From assembly GCF_027913215.1 (NCBI RefSeq), contig NZ_CP115784.1, positions 3,109,501 to 3,173,500 of the forward strand: a stretch of 64,000 nt of DNA, read 5' to 3'. Of the stretch, positions 37,536 to 46,895 are shown in pieces. The notes beneath the pieces were generated by a model. The model searched no databases and had not been told where the DNA came from. It saw only the letters and a program-made list of their open reading frames with translations. Each line of letters starts with the position of its first letter. The stretch's first letter is position 1. The position numbers and the translations under genes were made by a program. This stretch comes from Paracoccus aerodenitrificans (lineage in GTDB: Bacteria > Pseudomonadota > Alphaproteobacteria > Rhodobacterales > Rhodobacteraceae).

Positions 37536-37691
37536 CTAGTTCACCAGCCGGTCAATCGCGCGGATATTATAGGCGGTACGATTCGCCGTTCCCACGGTAT
37601 CGTTGAACCCGTCCAGGGCGCGTCTTTCAGGTGTCCCGGCGCAGCCTGCGACGGCGAAAAGCATGGCGGTGGCGATCAGCAGGCGCGGCAT
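37536..37691 (-). CDS. Small lipoprotein (51 aa), hypothetical
   Basis: A short frame with a clear lipoprotein signal: MPRLLIATAMLFAVAGC followed by AGTPERR, so the lipobox is VAGC with Cys17. The mature part is only about 35 residues (DGFNDTVGTANRTAYNIRAI), rather polar. AAGGGAAG lies about six bases before the ATG. It lies between the RNA methyltransferase and an ABC exporter gene, all on the same strand. Function unknown; small lipoproteins of this type are easily skipped by gene finders. Confidence 0.7.
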   Translation of the reverse strand: MPRLLIATAMLFAVAGCAGTPERRALDGFNDTVGTANRTAYNIRAIDRLVN

Positions 37692-37721
37692 GAGGGCTTC
37701 CCTTTCAGCATCGCCGCGATT

Positions 37722-39608
37722 TTAGGCGGTTTGCGGCGCTGCGTGAACCCCATCCGCGCCCTGATCGTCCTCATCCGTGCCAAGAAACCCGCCCGATTGC
37801 CGGTTCCAGTAACGCGCATAGGTGCCGTTCTGCGCAAGAAGCTGGTCATGCGTGCCTTCCTCGACGATGCGGCCCTCCTCCAGCACGACGATCCGGTCCA
37901 TCTCGGCGATGGTTGAAAGGCGGTGCGCAATCGCCAGCACGGTCTTGCCCTCCATCACCCGGTCGAGCGAATCCTGAATGGCTGCCTCGACCTCGCTGTC
38001 CAGCGCCGAGGTCGCTTCATCCAGAATAAGGATCGGGGCGTCTTTCAGAAAGGCGCGGGCCAGGGCGATACGCTGCCGCTGCCCGCCCGACAGCTTGACG
38101 CCACGCTCACCCAGATGCGCGTCATAACCTGTCCGACCCGCATGGTCCTGCATCCCGGCGATGAATTTATCCGCCTCTGCCGCGGCGGCGGCGGCCTCGA
38201 TCTGCGCATGTGTCGCCTCGGGGCTGCCATAACGGATATTGTCGCGGGCCGAGCGGTTGAACATCGCTGTTTCCTGCGTGACCATGCCGATATTCCGGCG
38301 CAGGCTTTCCTGAGTCACATCGCGGATATCCGACCCGTCGATCAGGATCTTGCCCGCCTCGACGTCATAGAGCCTCAGCAACAAGGCAACCAGCGTTGAC
38401 TTGCCGGCACCGGATGCGCCGACCAGACCGACACGCTCTCCGGGTCGGATCGCAAGGTCGATCCCGTGCACCCCGCCATGCCCGTCCGTGCGGCCATAGC
38501 TGAATGAGACATTCTGGAAACGGACCTCTCCGCTGATCTGCGACAATGTCTCCGCGCCGGGTGCGTCGGTCAGCGTATGGCCTGGCGACAAGGTCTGCAT
38601 CCCGTCCTCGATCTCACCGATCGAGCCCCAGATTCCCATCAGAGCCATGCTGACCCAACCGCTCATCTGCGACAGGCGAAGCGCAATCGCCCCCGATGCC
38701 GCGATATCGCCCGCCGTGGCCTGACCCTGCTGATACAGGAAAATCGTGCCGCCGATCAGGATGACGGGCAGGACCCCGGCAAGCGTCATCAGCGACAGGC
38801 GGAACCATGTCGAGACCACGCCGAAATCAAGGGCGCGTTCGCGGAACCCGGCCATTGCGGACAGGGCGGCGCGATCCTCATGATCGGCATGGGCGAACAG
38901 TTTGACCGTCTTGATATTGGTGATCGTATCCACGACCTGTCCGGTCACGGTCGCGCGGGCCGATGCGCGTGCGGCGGATCGCGCACGGATCAGCGGCAGG
39001 AAAAAGCGGATCAGCAGGCCATAGGCCGCCAGCCATGCCAGCAATGCGACCGCGCTCCAGATATCGACCGACAGAAGATAGGCAGCAGAGCCGATGATCG
39101 CGGCCAGTGCAAAGGCGACCACATTCACCATTTCCGAGGCGAAATCGGTGATCGCCCGCGCGGTCTGCATCTGTTTCTGTGCCAGCCGACCGGCGAAGTC
39201 GTTGTCGAAGAAACTGACCGCCTGTCCCATTGTCCAGCGATGCAGGCGCGACAGCACCAGAGGCAGCACATTCGGCCCGATAATCACGTTAGACGAGGCC
39301 GTCGATAGGCCCAGTATGATGGGGCGTATGACCAGAAAGAACAGAACGAAACCCAGAAGGATCGGCCAGCTTTGGTCCCAGACGGTTTCGGGCGTGGAGC
39401 CTGTGATGCTGTCGATGACAGCACCCAGCAATGTCGCGGATATCACATCCGCCGCTCCGCTTGCCGCCGAGGTCAGCGCGGCGATGGACAGGCCCCGCCC
39501 GGACCCGCTGAGCGCCCATCGGATGAACCGCAACAAGCTTTGTGGGGGCGGGCCGTCTGCCGGGCGGAATGCGTCGATCTGGTCGGCAAATGGGGCATGG
39601 AGGTTCAT
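37722..39608 (-). CDS. ABC exporter, fused permease-ATPase
   Basis: 628 residues, half-transporter that acts as a dimer. Six membrane helices in about residues 30-310 and a nucleotide-binding domain (about 360-600): Walker A GASGAGKST (397-405), signature LSGGQRQR (506-513), Walker B ILILDEATSALD (526-537) and H-loop AIAHRLST. Resembles MsbA/LmrA-type multidrug or lipid exporters; substrate unknown. Its start overlaps the stop of the CCA-adding enzyme gene by four bases. Confidence 0.93.
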   Translation of the reverse strand: MNLHAPFADQIDAFRPADGPPPQSLLRFIRWALSGSGRGLSIAALTSAASGAADVISATLLGAVIDSITGSTPETVWDQSWPILLGFVLFFLVIRPIILGLSTASSNVIIGPNVLPLVLSRLHRWTMGQAVSFFDNDFAGRLAQKQMQTARAITDFASEMVNVVAFALAAIIGSAAYLLSVDIWSAVALLAWLAAYGLLIRFFLPLIRARSAARASARATVTGQVVDTITNIKTVKLFAHADHEDRAALSAMAGFRERALDFGVVSTWFRLSLMTLAGVLPVILIGGTIFLYQQGQATAGDIAASGAIALRLSQMSGWVSMALMGIWGSIGEIEDGMQTLSPGHTLTDAPGAETLSQISGEVRFQNVSFSYGRTDGHGGVHGIDLAIRPGERVGLVGASGAGKSTLVALLLRLYDVEAGKILIDGSDIRDVTQESLRRNIGMVTQETAMFNRSARDNIRYGSPEATHAQIEAAAAAAEADKFIAGMQDHAGRTGYDAHLGERGVKLSGGQRQRIALARAFLKDAPILILDEATSALDSEVEAAIQDSLDRVMEGKTVLAIAHRLSTIAEMDRIVVLEEGRIVEEGTHDQLLAQNGTYARYWNRQSGGFLGTDEDDQGADGVHAAPQTA

Positions 39609-40765
39609 GAATCATCCTTCCCCGCCAGAAGGGCGGTCTCAATCAGGGCGGGTCGCGTGGCCGCGAACCCGGACTCTATCCAATGCGCCTCGGCCGCTTT
39701 CAGGCCCCGGCCGATCTGCGGGCCGGACAGAGCGGGCATCAGATCCGCCGCCGTGACCGGAAGCGTCGCATTCGCGGCGCGGTCGATACGCTGCTGCCAG
39801 TCTTGCGCGACTTCAACGTCCTTTGCCAGCCGGATCAGCGCGATATCGCGGGCCAGTTCAAAGCCGTGATGAAAGGCGATTTCATCCAGGGACATCTGCG
39901 CCGAGGCATTGACGGTGCTGAGATATGTGGCCTCCTGTCGCGAAAGCCGCAGCACCCCGGCGGGGTCTTCAGCGCCAAGCGCAGCAAGGCGGCGCTGCCA
40001 GTCCGGCGCAGTATTTTCATGCCTCTCCTGAAGCACAAGCGCGGTGAGGGTCCCGCTTTTCGCACCGGGTAGAATTTGCGTCAGCACCCCGGTTTCCTCC
40101 ATCAGCGCGACCGAGGCCGAAGGATCGGGTGCGGACAGCAATTTGCGTATCTCGGCCCCGATCCGTTCGGCGGAAACTCCTGAAAGCCCGGCCCGCTCGG
40201 CGGCAACCAGCCCGGTGATACCGGGCGCGGAGCTTTCGGCATACCAGGCAAGAAAGCGGAAAAACCGCAGAATACGAAGATAATCCTCACGGATGCGAGT
40301 TGCGGGATCGCCGACAAAGCGCAGTTCGCGGTTCTGCAGATCGTTCCAGCCATTCACCGGGTCAAGAAGCTGACCATCCGCCGTCAGATACAGCGCATTC
40401 ATGGTGAAATCCCGGCGGGCGGCGTCGTCCTCGATCCGGTCCGAGAATGACACCACGGCCCACCGGCCATCCGTTTCAAGGTCCCGCCGAAATGTCGTCA
40501 CCTCAAAGCCCGTACCGTCGGCCACGATGGTCACAGTGCCGTGGTCGATGCCTGTCGGTACGGCTTTCAGCCCTGCATCCCGTGCAAGCTCGATCACCCG
40601 CTTTGGATGCGCGTCGGTCGAGATATCCACATCGTCGACCGCATATCCAAGCGCGGCATTCCGCACGGCACCGCCGACGATCAGGGCCCGATGTCCGCTC
40701 GCGCTCAGCATCGACATGACGCGCTGCAGCGGCGCGTCGGACAGAAAATCCGCGGCAAGCTTCAT
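39605..40765 (-). CDS. cca: CCA tRNA nucleotidyltransferase
   Basis: 386 residues. Class II enzyme adding or repairing the CCA end of tRNA. Head domain with LIVGGAVRNAALG (28-40) and the catalytic aspartates Asp45 and Asp47 (DDVDIST), then DFTMNALYLTADGQLLDP and the RNA-binding helices (IREDYLRILRFFRF). Alphaproteobacterial form without an HD domain. Overlaps the Nudix gene upstream (ATGA) and the exporter gene downstream. Confidence 0.94.
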   Translation of the reverse strand: MKLAADFLSDAPLQRVMSMLSASGHRALIVGGAVRNAALGYAVDDVDISTDAHPKRVIELARDAGLKAVPTGIDHGTVTIVADGTGFEVTTFRRDLETDGRWAVVSFSDRIEDDAARRDFTMNALYLTADGQLLDPVNGWNDLQNRELRFVGDPATRIREDYLRILRFFRFLAWYAESSAPGITGLVAAERAGLSGVSAERIGAEIRKLLSAPDPSASVALMEETGVLTQILPGAKSGTLTALVLQERHENTAPDWQRRLAALGAEDPAGVLRLSRQEATYLSTVNASAQMSLDEIAFHHGFELARDIALIRLAKDVEVAQDWQQRIDRAANATLPVTAADLMPALSGPQIGRGLKAAEAHWIESGFAATRPALIETALLAGKDDS

Positions 40766-41370
40766 ACAGAGAGCCTCTGAGCAAGACCCAGCAGGATCCG
40801 CGCCGTCGCGCCCCAGAGATAATAGGGACCATAAGGCGCCACCCGATAGGCCCGCCAGCTTCCGCGCCAGACCCGGCCCTCAAGCCGGTAATTCCCCGGA
40901 TTGGCGATGTGATCGAAGGGGAGGGTGAACACCTCTGCGACCTCGCCCGGCTCGGCGACCGGCGAGAAGGGACCACGGATGATGCCGACGACTGGAGTGA
41001 TCCTGAATTGCGTCACCGTGCGATGCGGAGGCAGCGTTCCTATGACTTCCAGTTGTGCAGGATCAAGCGCGATTTCCTCATGCGCTTCACGCAGGGCGGC
41101 GGCGATCTGGTCGGCATCGCCGGGATCGACCTTGCCGCCCGGCAGGGCAATCTGCCCCGGATGATGCCGCATCGTTGCGGCTCGCTTGGTCAGGTAAAGC
41201 CGCCCGTCATCTTCATGAAATGCGGCCAGCACACCGGCCTCGCGCAGCGGAAGATCCGGCGCGGTTACCTCGGGGTTGGCGTCGAAATCAGAGGTCGGAT
41301 CAGCCGGAGTCTGTATGGCACGTTCCAGCCGGGTCCTCAGCGCCTTCACGGATATGTCTGATGATGCCAT
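40762..41370 (-). CDS. CoA pyrophosphatase-type Nudix hydrolase
   Basis: 202 residues. Nudix box LPGGKVDPGDADQIAAALRE followed by AHEEIAL, with the upstream RAATMRHHPGQIALPGG typical of the NudL/CoAse group that hydrolyses CoA and related nucleotides. One position of the box has Asp where Glu is usual (PGD). Start placed at MASSDIS because AGGTGG lies nearby; an in-frame ATG at 41454 would add 28 low-complexity residues. It shares an operon with cca and the ABC exporter, a pairing common in Rhodobacterales. Confidence 0.87.
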   Translation of the reverse strand: MASSDISVKALRTRLERAIQTPADPTSDFDANPEVTAPDLPLREAGVLAAFHEDDGRLYLTKRAATMRHHPGQIALPGGKVDPGDADQIAAALREAHEEIALDPAQLEVIGTLPPHRTVTQFRITPVVGIIRGPFSPVAEPGEVAEVFTLPFDHIANPGNYRLEGRVWRGSWRAYRVAPYGPYYLWGATARILLGLAQRLSV

Positions 41371-41450
41371 GCCGCCACCTGACCCGGCCTGCGCCGCTGC
41401 ATTCAACTGCGCAGGCCGGGTTCTGGATATGTCGGCGGCGGGGCGGCGGA

Positions 41451-42467
41451 TCATTCGGCGGCTTCATCCTGCGGCAGAGGATTGCCCTCGGCATCGACCG
41501 TCGCCTCGAAACCGAGCGAGTTGGGGTCGAATTCGTAATGCGCACCGCAGAACTGGCAATCTGCCGTGACCACGCCCTGTTCGGTCGTCATATGCGCGAT
41601 GTCCTTCTGCGAATAGATGGAAAGGGTATTACGCACACGATCGGCATCGCAAGAACAGCCGAATTCGACACGCTGCGGATCGAAGACTCGCGGGTCTTCC
41701 TCGTGGAACAGCCGGAACAGCAGGTCGGTCGGAGCCAGAGACGGTCCGATCAGCTCCATATCCTCGACGGTCGACAACAGATGATTGGCGCGGTTCCAAT
41801 CCTCTGATTCCGCGCCCTGCAGAATATCTGCCGCCGCGATCAGATTGTTTTCCCCGCTGGCCCCCTCATCGCGTATCGGCTGAGCAGGCAATGTCTGCAG
41901 CATAATCCCGCCCGCACGCCACGAACTGTCCTGACCGCGCAGCGTCGACTGCCCGTAGGACAGCGAAAAACTGGTCGGCAATTGCTCGGATTGCGCGAAA
42001 TAGGTTTCCGCACAGGCGGACAGCGATCCGCCTGCCAGCGGCGTGATGCCCTGATACGGGCTGGTCCCCGAACCCTGGTCGATCAGAATCGCGAAATACC
42101 CCTCGCCGATCTGATCGAAATATGGCTCGGCCGTCAGCCGTTCCTCATCGAAACTGGCCCATGCACGCATCCTTGCCGGTCCGCCTTCGGTTTCCGGGGC
42201 ATAATAATCGGCGGCAATGGTCCGGATGGCACCGTTTCCGCGCACCTGCAAAGAAAGCTTCCAGCGCAGTTTGATGGTCTGTCCGATCATCGCCGTCAGC
42301 AGCGACAATTCCGCGACCGCAGCGGCGACGGGTTCGGGATAATTATGGCGGGACAGAATATGGTCGAGAACCCCATCAAGCCGGACCACTCGCCCGCGAA
42401 TCGAAGAGCGGTCGAGCTGGAACGGCAGGACGGTGTCGTCCCACGCGATCTGGTTGATACTGGTCAT
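41451..42467 (-). CDS. hslO: Hsp33 redox-regulated chaperone
   Basis: 338 residues. Holdase activated by oxidation. The C-terminal zinc-redox switch is intact: Cys271, Cys273 (CSC) and Cys304, Cys307 (CQFC), a C-x-C-x30-C-x2-C pattern. Start at MTSINQIAWDD, with GAAGGA five bases upstream; the 25-residue upstream extension is not needed. Last residues are acidic. It may be the first gene of the hslO-Nudix-cca-ABC unit because the next start lies within a few dozen bases. Confidence 0.94.
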   Translation of the reverse strand: MTSINQIAWDDTVLPFQLDRSSIRGRVVRLDGVLDHILSRHNYPEPVAAAVAELSLLTAMIGQTIKLRWKLSLQVRGNGAIRTIAADYYAPETEGGPARMRAWASFDEERLTAEPYFDQIGEGYFAILIDQGSGTSPYQGITPLAGGSLSACAETYFAQSEQLPTSFSLSYGQSTLRGQDSSWRAGGIMLQTLPAQPIRDEGASGENNLIAAADILQGAESEDWNRANHLLSTVEDMELIGPSLAPTDLLFRLFHEEDPRVFDPQRVEFGCSCDADRVRNTLSIYSQKDIAHMTTEQGVVTADCQFCGAHYEFDPNSLGFEATVDAEGNPLPQDEAAE

Positions 42468-42784
42468 GGTGGTCCTTCGGATTGGCTGGCGCCTGTCGGC
42501 GCATGTCAGCCCACAATATAGGACAGCTATACGCGATCCCAAGGGGTGGATTGCATGCGGGCGAAACTGGGGTGTTCTCTGTGCCGTCGGGATGGCGGTT
42601 TCAACTGAGAATCTGACCGCTGAAAGATGGTGGCAGTTATATGAACACAGTTAGGGCAATATTTTTTGTCGCTCTGATCCGGCTGTGCTGAGGCATCAAA
42701 GCTAACATACACGATCAGGGCCTCGCGGTTCCCGACAACCCGGTCAGAACATACGTCACCTCTTCAGATCAAACCCCGGTTGCG
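42468..42784. other. Intergenic region between hslO and fliP
   Basis: About 317 bases, locally A+T-richer. Holds the hslO ribosome binding site and presumably its promoter. No credible gene and no clear terminator for the leftward flagellar operon was seen. Confidence 0.55.
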
Positions 42785-43594
42785 CTACTGATATCCACGA
42801 ACAAGCGCAGCCGAGATCAGCGTCCAGCCATCCACCACGACGAAAAACGCCAGCTTGAAGGGCAATGACACTACGACCGGAGGCACCATCATCATCCCCA
42901 TCGCCATCAAAACCGCAGACACAACCAGATCGATCACCAGAAACGGCAGCGCGACAAGAAAGCCGATCTGGAAGGCTCGTTGCAGCTCGGTCAGCATATA
43001 TGACGGGACAAGTATTCTCAGCCCATCGCTGTTCTCAGCCGGGACAAGCGATCTCATGTGATCCAGCACGGCCGGGTCAGTCCGCGCGGACATGAAGCGC
43101 TCGAACGGGCCGACCGCACGGGAAAGCGCCTCGACAATGCCGATTTGTCCCGCTTGCAGAGGCACCGCCGCAGCCTGCCATGCGTCTTGCAGCACGGGGT
43201 CCATTACGAACCATGTCAGAAACAGCGCCAGACTGACAATCAGCATGTTCGGCGGCGATTGCTGCAGCCCCAGAGACTGCCGCAGAATCGACAGCACGGT
43301 CACCATGAAAGGAAAACAGGTCACCGTGATCGCAATGGCAGGTGCGAGCGACAGGACGGTCAGCGCCAGAAACAGCAGGATCGAGCTTTGTCCAACTCCG
43401 CCGGAAGAGTCCGCCCCGGCCGTCGCGATGTCATTGATCAAAGCGCCAAGCGCACCGCCACCGGCTACACCAGCGACCGGCGCAGTTTCGCCGTACAGCG
43501 TCGGCATGTCCGGCGACACGGACTGCGCCAAAACCATGCCCGGCCACAGAACCAGACAAACCAGCGGCCAGGTCAGGCCGTGCCAGTGCCTCAT
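42785..43594 (-). CDS. fliP: Flagellar export gate protein FliP
   Basis: 269 residues. Core membrane component of the flagellar type III export gate. N-terminal signal peptide (cleavage near VLAQ, residue 24), then family segments ALTVLSLAPAIAITVTCFP, LALFLTWFVMDPVL, LVPSYMLTELQRAFQIGFL and MGMMMVPPVVVSLPFKLAFF. Overlaps fliN by four bases. Confidence 0.96.
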   Translation of the reverse strand: MRHWHGLTWPLVCLVLWPGMVLAQSVSPDMPTLYGETAPVAGVAGGGALGALINDIATAGADSSGGVGQSSILLFLALTVLSLAPAIAITVTCFPFMVTVLSILRQSLGLQQSPPNMLIVSLALFLTWFVMDPVLQDAWQAAAVPLQAGQIGIVEALSRAVGPFERFMSARTDPAVLDHMRSLVPAENSDGLRILVPSYMLTELQRAFQIGFLVALPFLVIDLVVSAVLMAMGMMMVPPVVVSLPFKLAFFVVVDGWTLISAALVRGYQ

Positions 43595-43851
43595 TCCGTT
43601 CCTGCTCCTGCAGCCTGCGTAATGCGAAGCATCAGCCGCGAGTCGTCGGCATCATCCGTAATCAGCTCGCCCTTGGCCAGAACATGGTCACCCACGCAGA
43701 TCTCAACTCCGTCCTCGACGGCCTGATCCAGTGGCAGGACGTCGCCTTCCTTAAGCGCAGAGAGCTCAGCCACCGTCATGCGCAACATTCCGATACGCAC
43801 CGAGATTTCCACAGGGATGCTGTCGGTCGGAATCGCGGGATTGATATTCAT
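43591..43851 (-). CDS. fliN: Flagellar motor switch protein FliN
   Basis: 86 residues, essentially one SpoA domain (VEISVRIGMLRMTVAELSAL then LKEGDVLPLDQAVED). Part of the C-ring switch. Short form without N-terminal extension, as in other alphaproteobacteria. Starts directly after the fliH stop with no gap and overlaps fliP by four bases. Confidence 0.93.
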   Translation of the reverse strand: MNINPAIPTDSIPVEISVRIGMLRMTVAELSALKEGDVLPLDQAVEDGVEICVGDHVLAKGELITDDADDSRLMLRITQAAGAGTE

Positions 43852-44400
43852 CTAGCCCTCCTCAGACTCTGACAGTCCCGCCAGAATTTCATCTATCCGG
43901 GCCAGAAATTCGTCAGGATCGATGACGATCTTTCCGGCATCGAAGGTGATTTCGGTATGCTTGGCGGGAACGAGGCTGATACCTTCCAGCCCAATTTTCT
44001 CAATCTGCGCCTGAACCAGATGTATGACATCTTCCTCTGCAGACACTGTGCAGCGGGGGGCGACCCCGGACAGCGCCAGATGCTCAAGCTCGGTCAACAG
44101 CAGCCCTGCCAGTTGTTCTGCCCGGTTCGCCGCAAGGTGACCGGCGATCGCCCTGATCACGGGCGCGAGCGATTGCAAAGTTTCCCCAACGGCGGCCTGC
44201 CACATCCCGGCATTGTCTTTCGCGCTTTCGGCGGCTTGTTGAAGCGCATTGGCCAACTCGGCTGTGACGTCAGCACGCGCTGTGCTTTCGCCGTCCGAAT
44301 ACCCACGCGCATATTCCGCAGTCAGTTGATCCCGGCTGATACGCTCTTCCACATCTGTTTTTCGTGCTGCGAAATCTTCGAGCCTCGCGATATTGCTCAT
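43852..44400 (-). CDS. fliH: Flagellar assembly protein FliH-like
   Basis: 182 residues, mostly alpha-helical and acidic with an alanine-rich coiled coil in the middle (AELANALQQAAESAKDNAGM) and a C-terminal region (ITFDAGKIVIDPDEFLARID) resembling FliH/HrpE. FliH regulates the export ATPase FliI; fliI is not in this window. Identification rests on both position (fliF-fliH-fliN-fliP) and features. Start overlaps the fliF stop by ATGA. Confidence 0.78.
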   Translation of the reverse strand: MSNIARLEDFAARKTDVEERISRDQLTAEYARGYSDGESTARADVTAELANALQQAAESAKDNAGMWQAAVGETLQSLAPVIRAIAGHLAANRAEQLAGLLLTELEHLALSGVAPRCTVSAEEDVIHLVQAQIEKIGLEGISLVPAKHTEITFDAGKIVIDPDEFLARIDEILAGLSESEEG

Positions 44401-45986
44401 ATTGCAGGCCTTTCATCTTCGCCGATCCAGCCATTCAGAAGCCGGACCGTTTCATCCTGCCGTTCCTTCATCAGACGCCGAAGCCGCGCCACCGGATCGG
44501 CGTCCTGCGTTGAATCGTCGTCGAAATCGAAATCCGGAGATGCCATTGCAATCATCGGAATCGCGTCGCTGTCTGCAGGCTCAAGCGGTCGCATATCCGA
44601 GATTCCCATAGCAGAAGAAACCGGTGGCACGGTTTCATCCAGACCACCGCCCGCAGACATACCGCCCATCCGTAAGCCACGCATCGCGAGGGCAAGCGCC
44701 CCCAATGCGAAAAATCCAATCACGGCAAGCCGGGCCAGAGATCCCAGTTCGAGGCGATCGACCAGCCCGCCGGACCGGTCCGCACGGGTGCCGTCCTGTG
44801 CCGCATTCACGAACGGCATCGACCTCACCGTAATTTCATCCTGACGCGTTTCGTCGTAACCGACGGCAGCGGCAACCAGATCCCTGATGGTTTCCAATTC
44901 CTGGTCCGAGCGCGGCTCAATTTGCGTCGTTCCGTCCGCGTTTTCGCGAGGGACACCATTCACAAGCACAGCAACGCTCAGTCGCCGGATATCGCCGGGC
45001 AGCCGGTCCACCTGCCGGGTAACGCTGCCGACCTCATAATTCGCACGTTGCCGTGTTTCCGAACGCTGAGATTGCTGCGTATCGCCGTCTTCTCCGGCCT
45101 GTTCCGGCAGGTTGGAAGCCGCAGTTACCGCCCCACCATCCGCCTTGCTGCTTTCGTCGACAAGTTCTTCGTTTTCCTCTGAGATCATAGCCCGCTGCGT
45201 GGGATCGAAACTGCGTTCGACAAGTTGCTCGGATTGCGTCACCAGCGCGATGCTGACCTCGACAATCGCGTTTCCGGCTCCGACATGCGGCGCAAGAATG
45301 CGCTCGACATTCTCTTTCATGCGGGCTTCGCGGTCGGAGGAGTTCTGCTTGTCGCGTGGCGCGACCAGCCCCCGCGCGGAATCGATGACCGACACGGCGT
45401 CCGGCTGCAGTTGGGGCACCGCCGAGGAAATCAGGAAACGCATGGCGTTTGCCTGCTCCGAACTGACCGGTTGCCCATCGGTAACGACGGTCACCGATGC
45501 CGCACCGGGCTGGCTGAGCCGATAGCCGCGTGACTGTGGCGGGGTCAGATGGACGCGGGCAGACTGGATCGAGGGGATCGACAGAATGGTCCGCGCCAGT
45601 TCGCCTTCCTTCGCCCGCCAATATGCAGCATCGAACATCTGCGATGTGGTGCTGAAACCCGACATATCATCGAGAATTTCGTATCCGGCGCCACCTTGCT
45701 GGGGAAGGTTCTGCGCGGCCATATCCATGCGAACGCGATCCCGTTCCCTGCTGTCGACCCAGATCGAGCCGTTCCGCAGATCATAGGCTATCCCGTTCTG
45801 CTCCAGATGCGCGATGATCGGGGCTGCACGCGCATCTTCAAGCCCGGCATAGAGAAGCGATTTCGGAACCCGGCTTGCATAGAAGACAAAAGCCAGCGTC
45901 AACAGCAACCCGGCAGCGAAACCGCCGAAGATCGCGAGCTTCTGCCGCGGGCTTCGTCCAGCCCAGAATGTCTGCAATTCGTGCAA
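44397..45986 (-). CDS. fliF: Flagellar MS-ring protein FliF
   Basis: 529 residues. Two membrane helices (about 19-40 and near 430) enclose a periplasmic YscJ/FliF region (LLYAGLEDARAAPIIAHLEQ, GYEILDDMSGFSTTSQMF) and RVHLTPPQSRGY. The C-terminal tail (MKERQDETVRLLNGWI) binds FliG. The start is TTG, with GAGGA four bases upstream; no ATG nearby fits. First gene of the leftward flagellar operon, divergent from fliL with a CtrA-like box between. Confidence 0.95.
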   Translation of the reverse strand: MHELQTFWAGRSPRQKLAIFGGFAAGLLLTLAFVFYASRVPKSLLYAGLEDARAAPIIAHLEQNGIAYDLRNGSIWVDSRERDRVRMDMAAQNLPQQGGAGYEILDDMSGFSTTSQMFDAAYWRAKEGELARTILSIPSIQSARVHLTPPQSRGYRLSQPGAASVTVVTDGQPVSSEQANAMRFLISSAVPQLQPDAVSVIDSARGLVAPRDKQNSSDREARMKENVERILAPHVGAGNAIVEVSIALVTQSEQLVERSFDPTQRAMISEENEELVDESSKADGGAVTAASNLPEQAGEDGDTQQSQRSETRQRANYEVGSVTRQVDRLPGDIRRLSVAVLVNGVPRENADGTTQIEPRSDQELETIRDLVAAAVGYDETRQDEITVRSMPFVNAAQDGTRADRSGGLVDRLELGSLARLAVIGFFALGALALAMRGLRMGGMSAGGGLDETVPPVSSAMGISDMRPLEPADSDAIPMIAMASPDFDFDDDSTQDADPVARLRRLMKERQDETVRLLNGWIGEDERPAI

Positions 45987-46038
45987 GATATCCTCTTCGA
46001 TTCGATGTCTTCGTTGCCCTTTTCTGGCACGGTCCCCA

Positions 46039-46053
46039 TTAATTATTGGTTAG
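46039..46053. promoter_or_regulatory. CtrA-like box between fliF and fliL
   Basis: TTAA-TTATTGG-TTAG, one mismatch from TTAA-N7-TTAA. It lies 53 bases upstream of fliF and 42 bases upstream of fliL in the only promoter space of the divergent flagellar operons. CtrA controls flagellar genes in many alphaproteobacteria. Confidence 0.55.
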
Positions 46054-46095
46054 CCGGGCAGTGCTATTTCGATTCTGCGAATGAGGAGAATCAGC

Positions 46096-46554
46096 ATGTC
46101 CGAAACACTCGCCGAAGATGGAAAAAGCGGCCGGTTGCGCCTTGTGGCCGCGATTGCCGTGCTGGTTGCGGGCGGAGGGGCATTCGCCGCCGGTTATCTC
46201 GGTCTGGTTAGTCCGTCCTTGCTGTTTTCAACAGGCACGAAGGAAGCGGAAACCAAGCCGGAAATTGCGTTTGTCGATGTACCGCGGATCGTGGTTCCGC
46301 TTGCCGGGCGCGACAGGCAACTGGTGCTGAGCGTCAAGCTGGAAGCGTCGCCAGCGAATGCGGGTCAGATTCAGACGCTGCTTCCGCGCCTTTCCGACAG
46401 TTTCAACCGGTTCCTGAGCGATATCGAACCGGCGGCGATCGACCGGCGTGGCGTGCTGGAAATCATTCGCGCAGAGTTGCTTGCTCGCGCCAAAATGGTC
46501 CTAGGGCCGGACATGGTTGAAAACCTTCTGATTACGGAGTTCGCTATAGAATGA
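46096..46554 (+). CDS. fliL: Flagellar basal-body protein FliL
   Basis: 152 residues. One N-terminal membrane helix (about 15-37) and a periplasmic domain (FVDVPRIVVPLAGRDRQLVL, then LLITEFAIE at the end) typical of FliL, which sits near the stator and supports torque. Start at MSETLAED, with GAGGAG seven bases before it; the ATG five codons earlier lies within that site. Overlaps the next gene by ATGA. Confidence 0.92.
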   Translation: MSETLAEDGKSGRLRLVAAIAVLVAGGGAFAAGYLGLVSPSLLFSTGTKEAETKPEIAFVDVPRIVVPLAGRDRQLVLSVKLEASPANAGQIQTLLPRLSDSFNRFLSDIEPAAIDRRGVLEIIRAELLARAKMVLGPDMVENLLITEFAIE

Positions 46555-46895
46555 CGTTTTCCCTTCTTTTTCAGCTTATCTCTGCGGGGATAAGCCTGCC
46601 AATGGCTATTTATTGTTATGTCCTGTCGCGACGGTTGCGGCGGCTTAACGATCTTGAAACCGGGTTGGGCGGCGCGATTGCAGTCATGACCTCTGAAATA
46701 TCCCGGCTCGATCAGGCAACGCGTCGTGCACGGGACGAGGCGCAGATCGCTTCAAAAGAACTGACGCGTACGCTGGAAGCGGCGAGAAAAGAAAAAGCCT
46801 ATTGGGCGCTTCAATCCAGCCTGGCGATGAATGCACCGCAAGCCGCACGTCGCTTGCGCCCGCGCAAAGCCGCACAGGAACTGTCCGATGCTTAG
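46551..46895 (+). CDS. Small membrane-anchored coiled-coil protein of the flagellar operon (DUF6468-like)
   Basis: 114 residues. One N-terminal helix (about 5-26) then a cytoplasmic, charged coiled coil (RLRRLNDLETGLGGAIAVMT, DQATRRARDEAQIASKELTR). Its place between fliL and motE and its shape match a protein of unknown role found in alphaproteobacterial flagellar operons; the DUF name is from memory and should be checked. Overlaps fliL by four bases and motE by eight. Confidence 0.75.
   Translation: MTFSLLFQLISAGISLPMAIYCYVLSRRLRRLNDLETGLGGAIAVMTSEISRLDQATRRARDEAQIASKELTRTLEAARKEKAYWALQSSLAMNAPQAARRLRPRKAAQELSDA

Noticed and set aside
46025..46047. Possible sigma-54 promoter (TGGCAC) before fliL.
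   Set aside because: The -24 element is present but no TTGC(A/T) stands at the right spacing for -12.
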